Of a stretch of DNA of 64,000 nucleotides, positions 42,601 to 54,500 are shown piece by piece (within the stretch, counting starts at the first letter, position 1; the number at the start of each line of letters is the position of its first letter). The position numbers and the translations under genes were made by a program. The notes beneath the pieces are model-generated. The model did not search any database. It was not told the DNA's origin and was given only the letters and a program-made list of their open reading frames with translations. The DNA lies in assembly GCF_963259705.1 (NCBI RefSeq), contig NC_081850.1, forward strand, positions 33,199,799 to 33,263,798. Direction: 5' to 3'. The stretch is from Myotis daubentonii (taxonomy: Eukaryota > Chordata > Mammalia > Chiroptera > Vespertilionidae).

Positions 42601-45600
42601 AACAATTTGTACTATTAGAACCTTCAATCTCAGGTATTCCTTAAATACCAACTTCAATGCCTAATGCCCTCCCATAAGGAAGTGAGCTCATCATTCCTTT
42701 AAAGGGGCCCATAATTTCTACAAGACAGGGGCAGTCATCAGCCTGACGCATTCCTCACTAAGAAAAGCAAAACCACATGTCAAAGAAGGGGAGCAAACGA
42801 AAGTATACAATCTAGAGACCCATCCTTTAAAAACAAGGAACAAATCTCAATAAATACAGCTTTAATTTATAAGTATTGTAGCAACTTAAATTAATAGTCT
42901 GCTTAAATTATGAAACATCTATAGATCAGAACACTGTGTAGTCTTAAAACTAGTAAGGATTTTTTATATACTGATGTGAATCACCTCCATGGTATATTGA
43001 GTGGAGGAAAAAGTAAGATGCAGATGGTTATTTGTGTGAAAAAGGAAAAAGTACATGTGTGATGACTGGTGATGGTGTTGGGGTTGGAGGAGGAGGGGGA
43101 GAAAGGAAAGGGGAGAGGGAGCCCTGAAAAGAAACACAACAAACTCGTAACTCTAATTGGTTCAGAGGGAAGGAAGACTGATTAACAGAGACAGGCTAAA
43201 CCCTTTTGTTCCCTTTGAATTTCAGGCCATGTATATGTGTTTGCCAAGTAGCTCAGGTGGTTAGAGCATCCTCCAATAAACCAAGATTGTGGTTTCATCC
43301 TTAGGGCACATATAAGAATCAACCAGTGAGTGCATAAATAAGTGGAACAACGAATCGATATTTCTCTTCCTCTCAAATCAATAAATACCTTAAAAATTTT
43401 AAATACAGCCCTAACTGGTTTGGCTCAGCGGATAGAGCATCAGCCTGCAAACTCAAAGGTCCTGGGTTCGATTTCGGCCAAGGGGACATGCCCAGGTTGC
43501 AACTTGATTCCCAGTAGGGGGCGTGCAGGAGGTAGCCGATCAATGATTCTCTCTCATCATTGACATTTCTGCCTCTCTCTCCCTTTTCTTTTCTCTCTGA
43601 AATACATAAAAATACATTTTAAAAATTTAAATACATAAAATTTAAATGAAAGGTACAAGTAAAGGTACTGTAAGACAATTTAAATAGTCAACGAAAATTG
43701 CTCTCATTAAGTAGTCTATAAAAGCCCTGGAAGGGTGCCTCAATTGGAGCATCATCCCATCCACCAAAAGGTTGCAGGTTTGATTCCGGTCAGGGCACAT
43801 ACCTAGGTTGTGGGTTTGATCCCCAATCAAGGTGTGTATGGGAAGCAACTGATCAATGTTTCTTTCTCATATCGCTGTTTCTCTCTCTTTCAAAAGATGA
43901 AAAACATATCCTCAGTCCTAGCTGGTTTGGCTCAGTGGCTAGAGCGTCGGCCTGCGGACCAAAGGGTCCTGGGTTTGATTCTGGTCAAGAGCATGTACCT
44001 TGGTTGCAGGATCCTTCCTGGCCAGGGCCCTGGTTGGGGCTCGTGCAGGAGGCAACCAATCAATGTGTTTCTCTCACATTGATGCTTCTCTCTGTCTTTC
44101 CCTCTCTCTTCCACTCTCCTTAAAAAACTCAATGGAAAAAATACCCTCAGGTGAGGATTAACCAAAAACAAACAAACAGGAAAAAAACCATATCCTCAGA
44201 AGAGAATTTTTTTTAAGTCTATAAAAGATCTTTATAATACTATGGAGTCTTTAAAAATATTTTTAAATAATTATTTAATTACATGAGGAAATGTTCACAT
44301 TATACTAAGGAAAAAATTAAAAAGTAATATATAAAATATGATTTTAATTTGTTTAGAGAACTAAAAGATGAGAAAGCAAACTATGTATAACATGTGAAAT
44401 TAGCAGTCATTATTTCCCTCTGAGTTTAAAAAGGTAGAAATTACGAACACATACCTAATTCTCAGAACAAATTAAAAGATGTTCGACCCATTGGAAATAA
44501 CGTACGTGTAAAATATGTGCATGTTTTATATATAATGTGTAATTACACATAATGGAAAAGAATAAAATATATTTTAACTTAAAGAAATATATAACATCTT
44601 TCTTGAATTATGACCAGGCCAAGAAAAAAGTGCAGAAAATAATAAAATACCTTAAACAAAATTATCAATTTTATCAAAATACTAGAGGCCCGGTGCACAA
44701 AAATTTGTGCACTGGGGGGGGGGGGTGTCCTCAGCCCAGCCTGTGTCCTCTCGCAGTCTGGGACCCCTCAGGGGATGACCACCTGCTAGCTTAGGCCCGC
44801 TCCCCAGAGGATTGGGCCTAAGATGGCAATCAGACATACCTCTGGCAGCCCGGCAGCCTCGGGGGATGCCCACTTGCCAGTGGGGAGCAGGCCTAAACTG
44901 CAGTCAGATATCCTTAGCGCTGCTGAGGAGGCAGGAGAGGCTCCCACCACCACTGCTGTACTGGCAGCCATCAGCCTGGCTTGTGGCTGAGCAGAGCTCC
45001 CCCATGTGGGAGCACACTGACCACCAGAGGGCAGCTCCTGCATTGAGCATCTTCCCCCTGGTGGTCAGTGTGTGTCATAGTGACCAGTCATTCCCAGTCG
45101 GTTTGCTGTTAGGGTCAGTTTGCATATTACCCTTTTACTATATAGGATAGAGGCCTGGTGCACGGGTGGGGGCCAGCTGGTTTGCCCTGAAGGGTGATCC
45201 AGATCAGGGTGGGGGTCCCGCTTGTGTGCCTGGCCAGCTTGGATGACGGGCTGATGGCTGTTTGCATCTGGTCACACCCCCTTCAGAGTGGGGGTCCCCA
45301 CTGGGGTGCCTGGCCAGTCTGGGTGAGGGGCTGAGGGCCGTTTTCAGGCTGGCGGGCGACTGAAGCTCCCAGCCTCTTTTTTTTTTTTATTCTGGGATTT
45401 ATTTACCTTCTATAGCTGTCACTGGAGCTGAGAGCCGGCTCCAGCTCTGAGGCTGTCTGTGGCTGGCTGAAAACAGGTATCTGGATTTGTTTAGCTTCTA
45501 TAATTGAAACTCTGTTGCCATCACTGGCGCTCTAAGCTCTGAGCCCGCTGGTGGCTAAAAGCAGGTTTCTGGGTTTGTTTAGCTTCTATAATTGCAACAT

Positions 45601-48507
45601 TGTTGCATCTGGAGCTCAGAGCTGGGCTGAGGCAGGCGGGGAACCTTGGCTTCCTCCATCACTGGAGCAAGCAAGCCTCCTGTTCGCTTCAGCTGCCTGG
45701 CTGCTGGCCGCCATCTTGGCTGGCAGTTAATTTGCATATCTCGCTGATTAGCCAATGGGAAGTGTAGCGAAGTTACGGTTAATTACCATGTTTCTCTATT
45801 ATTAGATAGGATATGGGAATCTACCAAAGAAAAATTTACCACTCTAAATACCTTAGTAATGAAAAGAAAAGCAAGAGCAAATGAACTGAGATTTTAGAAA
45901 TGTAAAATTACAAGACAAAAAGAAAATAAAAATAATAATCTCAAAAGGAGAGATATAAAAAAAGGAGAAACAAAATGGAAAATACAGTAGAAAAAATTAA
46001 GCTAATTTATTGAGAAAATACAACACAATTCAATAGCCCCATTCATTTTTTTTGAGCTCTTATATTTGAGTTTATTCTTCATTTAACTTTTAAAACACTA
46101 CTATACTTGAATATTAAAACAAAAACAATAGCAAGTAGTGAGCATATTATGGTTACAGTCCTTCACTCATTCACTACCGCATAAAAAATGCCAGCAGTGA
46201 GTGTTATTCACTGGCCCCATTAAGAGGTCTGACACTGAACACCACCCCTAGGATGATGTTCATCATCCTCGTATGCTTCTCCATTGTAATGGCACCGTCT
46301 TTCTTGATTTGGATCAAAGTCTACCAGTTCTACCTGGTCCATTCATCAAGTTTATTGCACTAAATATGTACATTGGAAAAGGGAAAGTTTCCAATAATCT
46401 AAGTCCTACCTTAAGAACTTAGGAAAAAAGAGCAATAAAACCTAAAACAAAACAAAACCTCAGAGTAAGTGAAGGAAAGAAATTATTATAATAAAAGAGC
46501 AAAAATAAATGTAATTGAAAAAAATAGAGAAAAATCAAAGAAACAAAAAGCTGGCTCTTAAATTAACAAACTTCGAGCGCCCCGAGCGGACCTCCGCGGG
46601 CGCACCCCGCAGCCGCCCCGCGGCGAAGGTGCTGTTCCGCGGCCCCGTGGGGCCCATCCTCTTCCTTGCCAACTTCGCCTTGGTCCTGCACGGCCCGCTC
46701 ACCACGCAGTACCTGTGGCACCACTTCAGTGCCGACCTCGGCTACAATGGCACCCACGATAGAGGCGGCTGCAGCAACCACAGCGCGAACCCCATCATGC
46801 AGGAAGTGGAGACCCTCACCTCTCACTGGACCCTCTACATGAACCTGGGCGGCTTCCTGGTGGGGCTCTTCTCGTCCACCTTGCTGGGCGCTTGGAGTGA
46901 CTGTGTGGGCCGCCGTCCCCTGCTGGTGCTGGCGTCGCTGGGCCTGCTGCTCCAGGCGCTGGTATCCATCCTTGTGGTGCAGCTGCAGCTCCACGTCGGC
47001 TACTTCGTGCTGGGCCGCATCCTTTGTGCCTTCCTGGGCGACTTCAGTGGCCTCCTGGCTGCTGGCTTCGCCTCCATGGCAGATGTCAGCTCTCACCGCA
47101 ATCGAACCATCCGCATGGCCCTGCTGGAAGCATGCATCGGGGTGGCGGGGATGGTGGCGAGCCTCATTGGGGGCCACTGGCTCCAGGCCCAGGGTTACGC
47201 CAACCCCTTCTGGCTGGCCTTGGCCTTGCTGATATTCATGACTTTCTATGCCGCTTTCTGCTTTGGCGAGACTGTGATGGAGCCAACACCTGCCCGGCTC
47301 TTCACGTTCCGTCACCACCGATCCATTGTCCGGCTCTACACGGCTCCGGCCCCGGACAAGTCCAGGAAGCACTTGGCCCTGTACTCACTGGTCATCTTTG
47401 TGGTGATCACTGTGCACTTTGGCGCCCAGGACATCCTGACCATCTATGAGCTGAGCAGACCCCTCTGCTGGGACTCCAAGCTGATTGGCTACGGCTCTGC
47501 AGCCAGACACCTCCCGTATTTCACCAGCCTGCTGGGCCTGTGGCTTATGCGATTCTGCCTGACGGACACCTGGGTGGCTGAGATTGGCTTGGCCTTTAAC
47601 ATCCTGGGGATGGTGGTCTTTGCGTTCGCTACCATCACACCCCTGATGTTCACAGGGTACGGGCTCCTCTTCCTGTCTTTAGTCATTACACCCATTGTCC
47701 AGGCCAAGCTCTCCAAGCTGGTGAGCAAGTCAGAGCAGGGTGCTCTCTTTTCTGCTGTGGCCTGTGTGAATGGCCTGGCCATGCTGATGGCCTCCAGCAT
47801 CTTCAACTCGCTCTACCCAGCCACCCTGAACTTCATGAAGGGGTTTCCCTTCCTCCTGGGAGCTGGCCTCCTCTTCATCCCGGCCATTCTGATTGGGATT
47901 CTTGGAAAGACTGAGCCTCGCTCTGAATTCCAGCAGTTTCCCCAGAGCCCCTGATCTGCTCAGACGTGAGAACAGAGGGCAAGAGGGGCGAACTGAGCAC
48001 TAACCAGCTGGAAGTATGCCCCTGGGACCCCACCCACAGCAGCAGCAGCAGCTCCCCTCAAAGGCAGTGTTCACCCTGGATAAGGTGGTCAAGCTAGACC
48101 AGGGCCCCCACCTCATCCAAAGCTTGCCAGCCTATGACTCGAGGATCTGGAATTGGAACCCAGACAGTCTGACTCCAGGGCAGGCAGTGGCGGGAGGGAC
48201 ATTTGGAACAGGGGTCTCTGTTCATCCTTTATGCAATTACATAAAACCCTCCAGGGGAGAGAGGAGGTCCTGATGGAGGTGGTGCCTCAGGGACCAGTTG
48301 AAGCACAAGGGGTGGCATCTGTGCTTCCAACCCAGACTACACAGCTCACAGTTCATCGTGAGCAGCCACCAGCCACGCCTTAATGATGAATATTTCGAGG
48401 GGAGGAAGGGTTGTGGGGATGGAGAGAGCGTGCTACGGACTCAGTGGAATCAAGCCCCTGGCTTAGCAGTGCCAACCACCATAATAAATCAGCATAAGCA
48501 CACCGAA

Positions 48508-48538
<31 letters not shown>

Positions 48539-51500
48539 CTTCTAGCAACACTGGCAAAGAATAAAAGGGGAAAACACAAATCATCAATATTAGGAATAAA
48601 ACAGGGGATATCCCCATATTAACAAGCTAAAGAAGAAAAATTACATGATTGCATCAATTGGTGCAGAAGCATTTGACAAAAAAAACAATATTCAATCACA
48701 ATTTTTAAAAAAAACCTCTTCAAAAACTAGGAGTAGCCCTAGCCTATTTGGCTCAGTGGATAGAGGGTTGGCCCTCAACTGAAGGGCCTCAGGTTTGAAT
48801 CCGGTCAAGGGCACATGCCTGGCCTAGGTCCAGGCACATGTGTGAGGATCCCTGGCCCAGGTCAGGGTGCATGCAGGAGGCAACTAATGGATGTGTCTCT
48901 CTCACAACAATGTTTCTTTCTGTCTCTCCCCCTCTGTTCCACTCTCTCTAAAAATCAATGGGAAAAGATCCTCAAGTGATGATTAACAAACAACAACAAA
49001 AATGGGAATAGAAAACTTCAACTTGATAATGGCATCTAAAAAATATAGTTAATCTTATACTTAGTGGCAAAATACTGGACATTTCCCTCTAAGATCCTTG
49101 AGGATGTTTTTCCAAATGGTACTGGAGTAGTCAGACATTTTTATCAAAAAAATGAACCTCGTTTTAAGTTTTAAACCTCATACAAAAAGTAACTTACAGG
49201 ATCTAGGATGAGGCAAAGAGTTCTTAGACTTGATTCCAAAGCACAAGCAATAAAAGAAAATTTCAATGAATTCCATTTCATTAAAATTACAATATTTTCC
49301 TCTGCAAAAGAGAATGAAAAGACAAGCTCTGGAGTTGGATAAAATATCAGCAAACCACATATATCTGACAAAGAACTAGAATATGTAAAGCAATCTGAAA
49401 ACGTAACAGTAAAAACAAATAATCCTACTAGAAAACTGGCAAGAGGCATTTCACTAGAGGCTATATTGATGGTAACTAAGCTCATAGAAAGATGTTCAAC
49501 ATCATTAGCCATTAGGAATATGCAAATTAAGCTACAAGATAGTACCACACACTTATCAAAATGGCTAAAATTAAAATTAGTGACAACACAGGAGCATTTT
49601 CTCCCCCCATTTAGAGTTTCCTTCCCAGCAGTTGTCATCAGTTTGGCTCAAATAAACTCCTAAAAATTCAAAAAATTAAAATAGTAACAACACTAAGTAT
49701 TGGCAAGCATGTAGAGAAATTGAGTCACTCACATATTGTTGCTAGAAATATAAAATAGTAAGGCCACACTGGAAAACAGCTGTCAGTTTCCTAAGCATAT
49801 AAACTATCACACAACCCAGCAATTAGACTCCTGGACATTTATCCCAGAGAAAGGGCTTATGTCCACATAAAAACCTATAAGCAGCCCTAACTGGTTTGGC
49901 TCAGTGGATTGAGCGTTGGCCTGCAGTCTGAAGGGTCCCAGGTTTGATTCCGGTCAAGGGCATGTACCTTGATTGTGGGCACATCCCCAGTGGGGAGTGT
50001 GCAGGAGGCAGCTGAATCTATATTTCTCTCTCATCGATGTTTCTAACTCTCTATCTCTCTCCCTTCCTCTCTGTAAAAAATCAATAAAATATATTTTTAA
50101 AAAAATTTAGCAGCATTATTCAGAATAGCAAAAAAAAAAAAAAAAAAAGGAAACAATACAGATGTCCTTCAACAAGTGAATGATTAAAAAAAAACCGCTG
50201 TGCTACTTTCATACAATGGAATGCTATTCAGCAATAAAAAGGAACAAACTTGGTTAAAAAAAATTTTTTTTTGTTTGGATAAATCTCCAGAGAATCATGC
50301 TGAGAGAAAAAAGTCAACCACAAAACGTTGCTTACTGTATAATTCTATTTAGAAAATAAATGACTGCCCTAGCCGGTTTGGCTCGATGGATAGAGCGTCA
50401 CCTGTGGACTGAAGGGTCTCAGGTTCAATTCCGGTCAAGAGCACAGGCCTGGGTTGCAGGCTCGATCCCCAGTGGGGGGTGTGCAGGAGGCAGCCAATCA
50501 GTGATTCTCTCTCATCATTGACGATTCTAACTCTCACTCCCTCTTCCTTCCTCTCTAAAATTAATAAAAATATATTTTTAAAAAAAGAAAATAAATGACA
50601 AAATTATAGGAATGGAGAACAGTTTCGTGATCTTGAAGGTGGAAGAAATGGGTGGGAAAAGGAGGGAAATGAGTGTGGCTATAAAAGGGCAACATGAGGA
50701 ATCCTTTTGGTGATGGAAATGTGAAATATCTTCACTCTTATCAATGTCAATATCCTGGTTATAATATTGTTACTATAGTCTTTCCAGATGTTACCACTGG
50801 GGGAAATGGGATAAAGTGCAGACAGCTCTCTCTGTATTATTTATGATAACTGCGTGACAATGTGCAGTTATCTGAAAACAAAAAGTTTAATTAAAAAAAT
50901 AAAAAGATGGTGCATAGTTCCATCTAGAATAGCATTCTACCAGCTTCCAAGCAACAGCAGATCTGAACAAAGACTATTAGGATTCTTGGCATTTGTCTTT
51001 AAAAGATTAGCATCTTGCCCTAACTGGTTTAGCTCAGTGGATAGAGCATCAGCCTGTGGACTGAAGGGTCCCAGGTTCAATTCCAGTCAAGGGCATGTAC
51101 CTTGGTTGCGGGCACATCCCCAGTAGGGGGTGTACAGGAGGCAGCTGATCAATGTTTCTCTCTTATCGATGTTTCTAACTATCCCTTTCCCTTCCTCTCT
51201 GTAAAAAAATCAATAAAATATATTTTTAAAAAAGATTAGCATCTTGTTTAAGGCAATTAATAATCATCACAAGGAGCAAACTTTCACAATCAATAGAGGC
51301 ACAGAGGGCAGGTTCCCAAGTAACAGGGCAATATTCAATCTACACTTATCTAGATTAGGACTACATTAGGACTAGTGGCCTGGTGCATGAAATTCGTGCA
51401 CAGGGGAGGGGGGTGTTCCTCAGCTCGGCCTGCATCCTCTCCAATCTGGGACCCTCTCGAAAAATGTCCTACTGCCGGTTTACAGGGATGGGGCCTAAAC

Positions 51501-54500
51501 CGGCAGTTGGACATCCCTCTCGCAATCCGGGACTACTGGCTCCTAACCGATCACCTGCCTGCCTGCCTGATTGCCCCTAACCACGCTGCCTGCCAGCCTG
51601 CTCACCCCCACGTTCCTTCCCACTGGCCTGCTCACCCCCAACTGCCCCCCCCGCTGTCCTGATCACCTCCAACTGATGCCCACTGATGGTCTGCTTGCCC
51701 CCAACTGGCCCCCCTGCTGGTCTGCTTACCCCCAACAGCCCCGGCCCCACCAGCCTGATCACCCACAACTGCCCTCCCCTCTTGGCCTCTAACCGCCTCT
51801 ACCTCAGCCCCGCCACCATGGTTTTGTCCAGAAAAATGTCCAGGTCTCCTGGAAGGTCTCCCAGTCTAATTAGCATATTACCCTTTTATTAGTATAGATA
51901 CAGGCCTGGTGCACTGGTCGGGGCCGGCTGGTTTGCCCTGAAGGGTGTCCCGGATCAGGGTGGGGTTCCCTTGGGGCATGGGGTGGCCTGGGCAAGGGGC
52001 CTGTGGTGGTTTGCAGGCCAGCCACGCCCCCATGGGGTGAGGTTCCTCGCTGAGGGAGGGAGTGGCCAGCCTGGGTGAGGGGCTGATGGCTGTTTTCAAG
52101 CTGGCCACACCCTCTCCAGGGTGGGGGTCCATGCTGGGGTGCCTGGCCAGCCTGGGTGAGGGGCTGATGGCTGTTTGTAGGCTGGCCAAGCCCCCCAGCA
52201 GGGACCCTCACCCCCTGAGGGTGTGGCCAGCCTGGGTGAGGGGCTGATGGCTGTTTGCCAGCTGGCCACACCCCCTTCATGGTGGAGGTCCCTGCTGGGG
52301 TGCCTGGCCAGCCTGGGTGAGGGGCAGAAGGTTGTTTGCAGGCTGGCCACAGCCCAGGCAACCCAGGCTCCCAGACCCTCCTTAAGCAGAGGCCACAGCG
52401 CCTGGAAGCAGGTATCTGGGATTTATTTATCTTCTATAATTGAAACTTTATAGCCTTGAGCGGAGCCCACAGCTGGCCAGGGCAGGTGGGAAGCTTGGCT
52501 TCCTCCATCGCCAGGGGCAACCCAAGCTTGTTCACTCCAGCTCCGTGGCTGCCACCATCTTGGGTGGGTTTATTTGCATACTCACTCCCAATTGGCTTGT
52601 GGGCGTGGCTTGTGAGTGTAACAGAGGTACGGTCAATTTGTATGTTTCTCTTTTATTAAATAAGATAGTCATCGGCCTTCCCCAAACCCACTTATCTATC
52701 AACAACTCTGAGTCCCAGACCATACTGGTACATCCTTGTAATACAAGAAATACATTTGGTCTGTGTCCTGGTTCCTAGCATTAGACCTCCTAAAATCCTT
52801 GCAAGTTCCAAAGTGATAGAGTGTCTTTTAAAAGTTATTCATAAGGAGCCCCTTTGAAAGCACTACAGTTTATGCTGATGAGGACTTAGCCTCAGAATGG
52901 AGCTTGGGGCTGGTTACCAGAAAGACCAAATGATTAGAAGGCTGCAGGTGAAAAAAATGAAGGTTGGAACTTTCAGGCCTAGGTGGGAATGGGAGTGGGG
53001 GCAGAGAGCGTGTCAAACACAGAGATTAAGTCCTATAAAAATTCTCAAACAAGGAGAACTTGTAGATTAGGGAAGGAATCCAAGTTCTTGGAAGGTGACA
53101 GACCCTACTTCAGGACCCTTCCAACTTGAAGTAGTTACATATAACTCTTCATCTGGCTGTTTATCAGTATCCCTTTTAATATCCTTTATAATAAACTGGC
53201 AAGTGTAAGTAATGTTTCCCTGAGCTTTGTGAGTCATTCTAACAGGTTATCAGACTCAAGGTGAGGATTGCGGAAACCCCCAATTTACAGCTGGTTGGTC
53301 AGAAGTGCAGGTGACCGAGATTTGCGATCAGGACTTGTACTGGCATCTGAAGTAGGGGCAGTCTTGTGGGACTGAGTTCTTACCTTTTGGGATCTGATTC
53401 TTATCCCCATAACAGATAGCTTAAGAGTTAAGTTTGTGAACACCCAGCTGGTGTCAGCTGAGAACTAGAGAATTACTTGATGATTGGGGGGGGGGGGGGG
53501 GGGGGGAGGGGGAATGGACCACTTATCCGGTGTCAAAAGTATGGAGAGTAGAAGAGAAAAACAGTTTTCCCTTACAATTCTCCTCTTAGAAAATCCAATT
53601 TATAAACAGCCAGATTGATCCAAAAACAATGCATCAGTTTAATCAAAAAATGTTTTACCTCTCAAAGAATCTCTATGTAGCAAGTTTAATCAGAATATTT
53701 TAAAGGATTCTTTTGATTAAAACTCTATTTACCCCTCCTTTTTCAGAATCTCATCTGGTTAAGCCAAGTGCAACACTCCTATGGACCCAAAACTCTAATT
53801 TCCCAGGGGAAGACAGTGATGCTTGGTCACATGACCTGCTCAGGAACTTGGGTGGTAGCAGTCCTGAGTCCTAACTACTAAACCAGTGCTCTTGCCAAGT
53901 CCATCATTTCTGTTTCCACTTTAAACAGCTATCATTCTGGTAAAATTTTTTTTCCATTTAGACCTCACCTTACCAAGAAAATGTTAACTAAACTGAACCC
54001 TGCAAGACAAAGCCTGTGAGAAATCCAGAGACGGAGGCATTTTGGACAGCTGCTTTACAACATGAGCAACAGCCATGTCCATCATGCAGCTGGATGTGAG
54101 AACAGGCCCTCCAGGCTAGAGGTAGATGAACTCTCTTTCCTGGGGAGTCTGTCACTCAGGGATGTTCAACTTCACCAGCTATCACACTTAACCATCTTGG
54201 CTTTTTTTTTTTACTTTTAGTAAAAGAGCAATAAAAAAAAATATATGTATTTCCTCCTCAATGATAGGAAGCGTCTAATGAGACAACATAATTGTTCATA
54301 CTCCTCAAGAGTGAAGCAAAAATTACATGTGGTTATATAATAAAAACCATTCCAAGATCATCTTTTTTTTTGGGGGGGGGGGGGGGTTCTAATTCTTCTC
54401 ATTATTTATAATCCCTTTGCTTGGAAGAGGGCAGTTTTATTTAAAAGATTAGTTGATCTGTCAGAAGTCACAGAGTTTGAGCTGTTTCATCCCCTTCTGA

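Larger units (their letters stand above)
48547..50930 (+). mobile_element. L1 ORF2/3' UTR remnants between SINE insertions
   Basis: Segments 48547-48735, 48991-49881, 50107-50365 and 50600-50900 read as successive parts of an L1 3' half: [15 protein letters not shown], the ACATCATTAGCCATTAGGAA stretch and the ACAATGGAATGCTATTCAGC stretch. It is old, with no intact frame. Confidence 0.75.

Noticed and set aside
46563..47372. 269-codon minus-strand frame
   Set aside because: It is the antisense shadow of the SLC46A1 retrocopy.
51870..52361. 163-codon proline-rich frame with internal repeats
   Set aside because: It is produced by the 80-bp minisatellite in Helitron H6.
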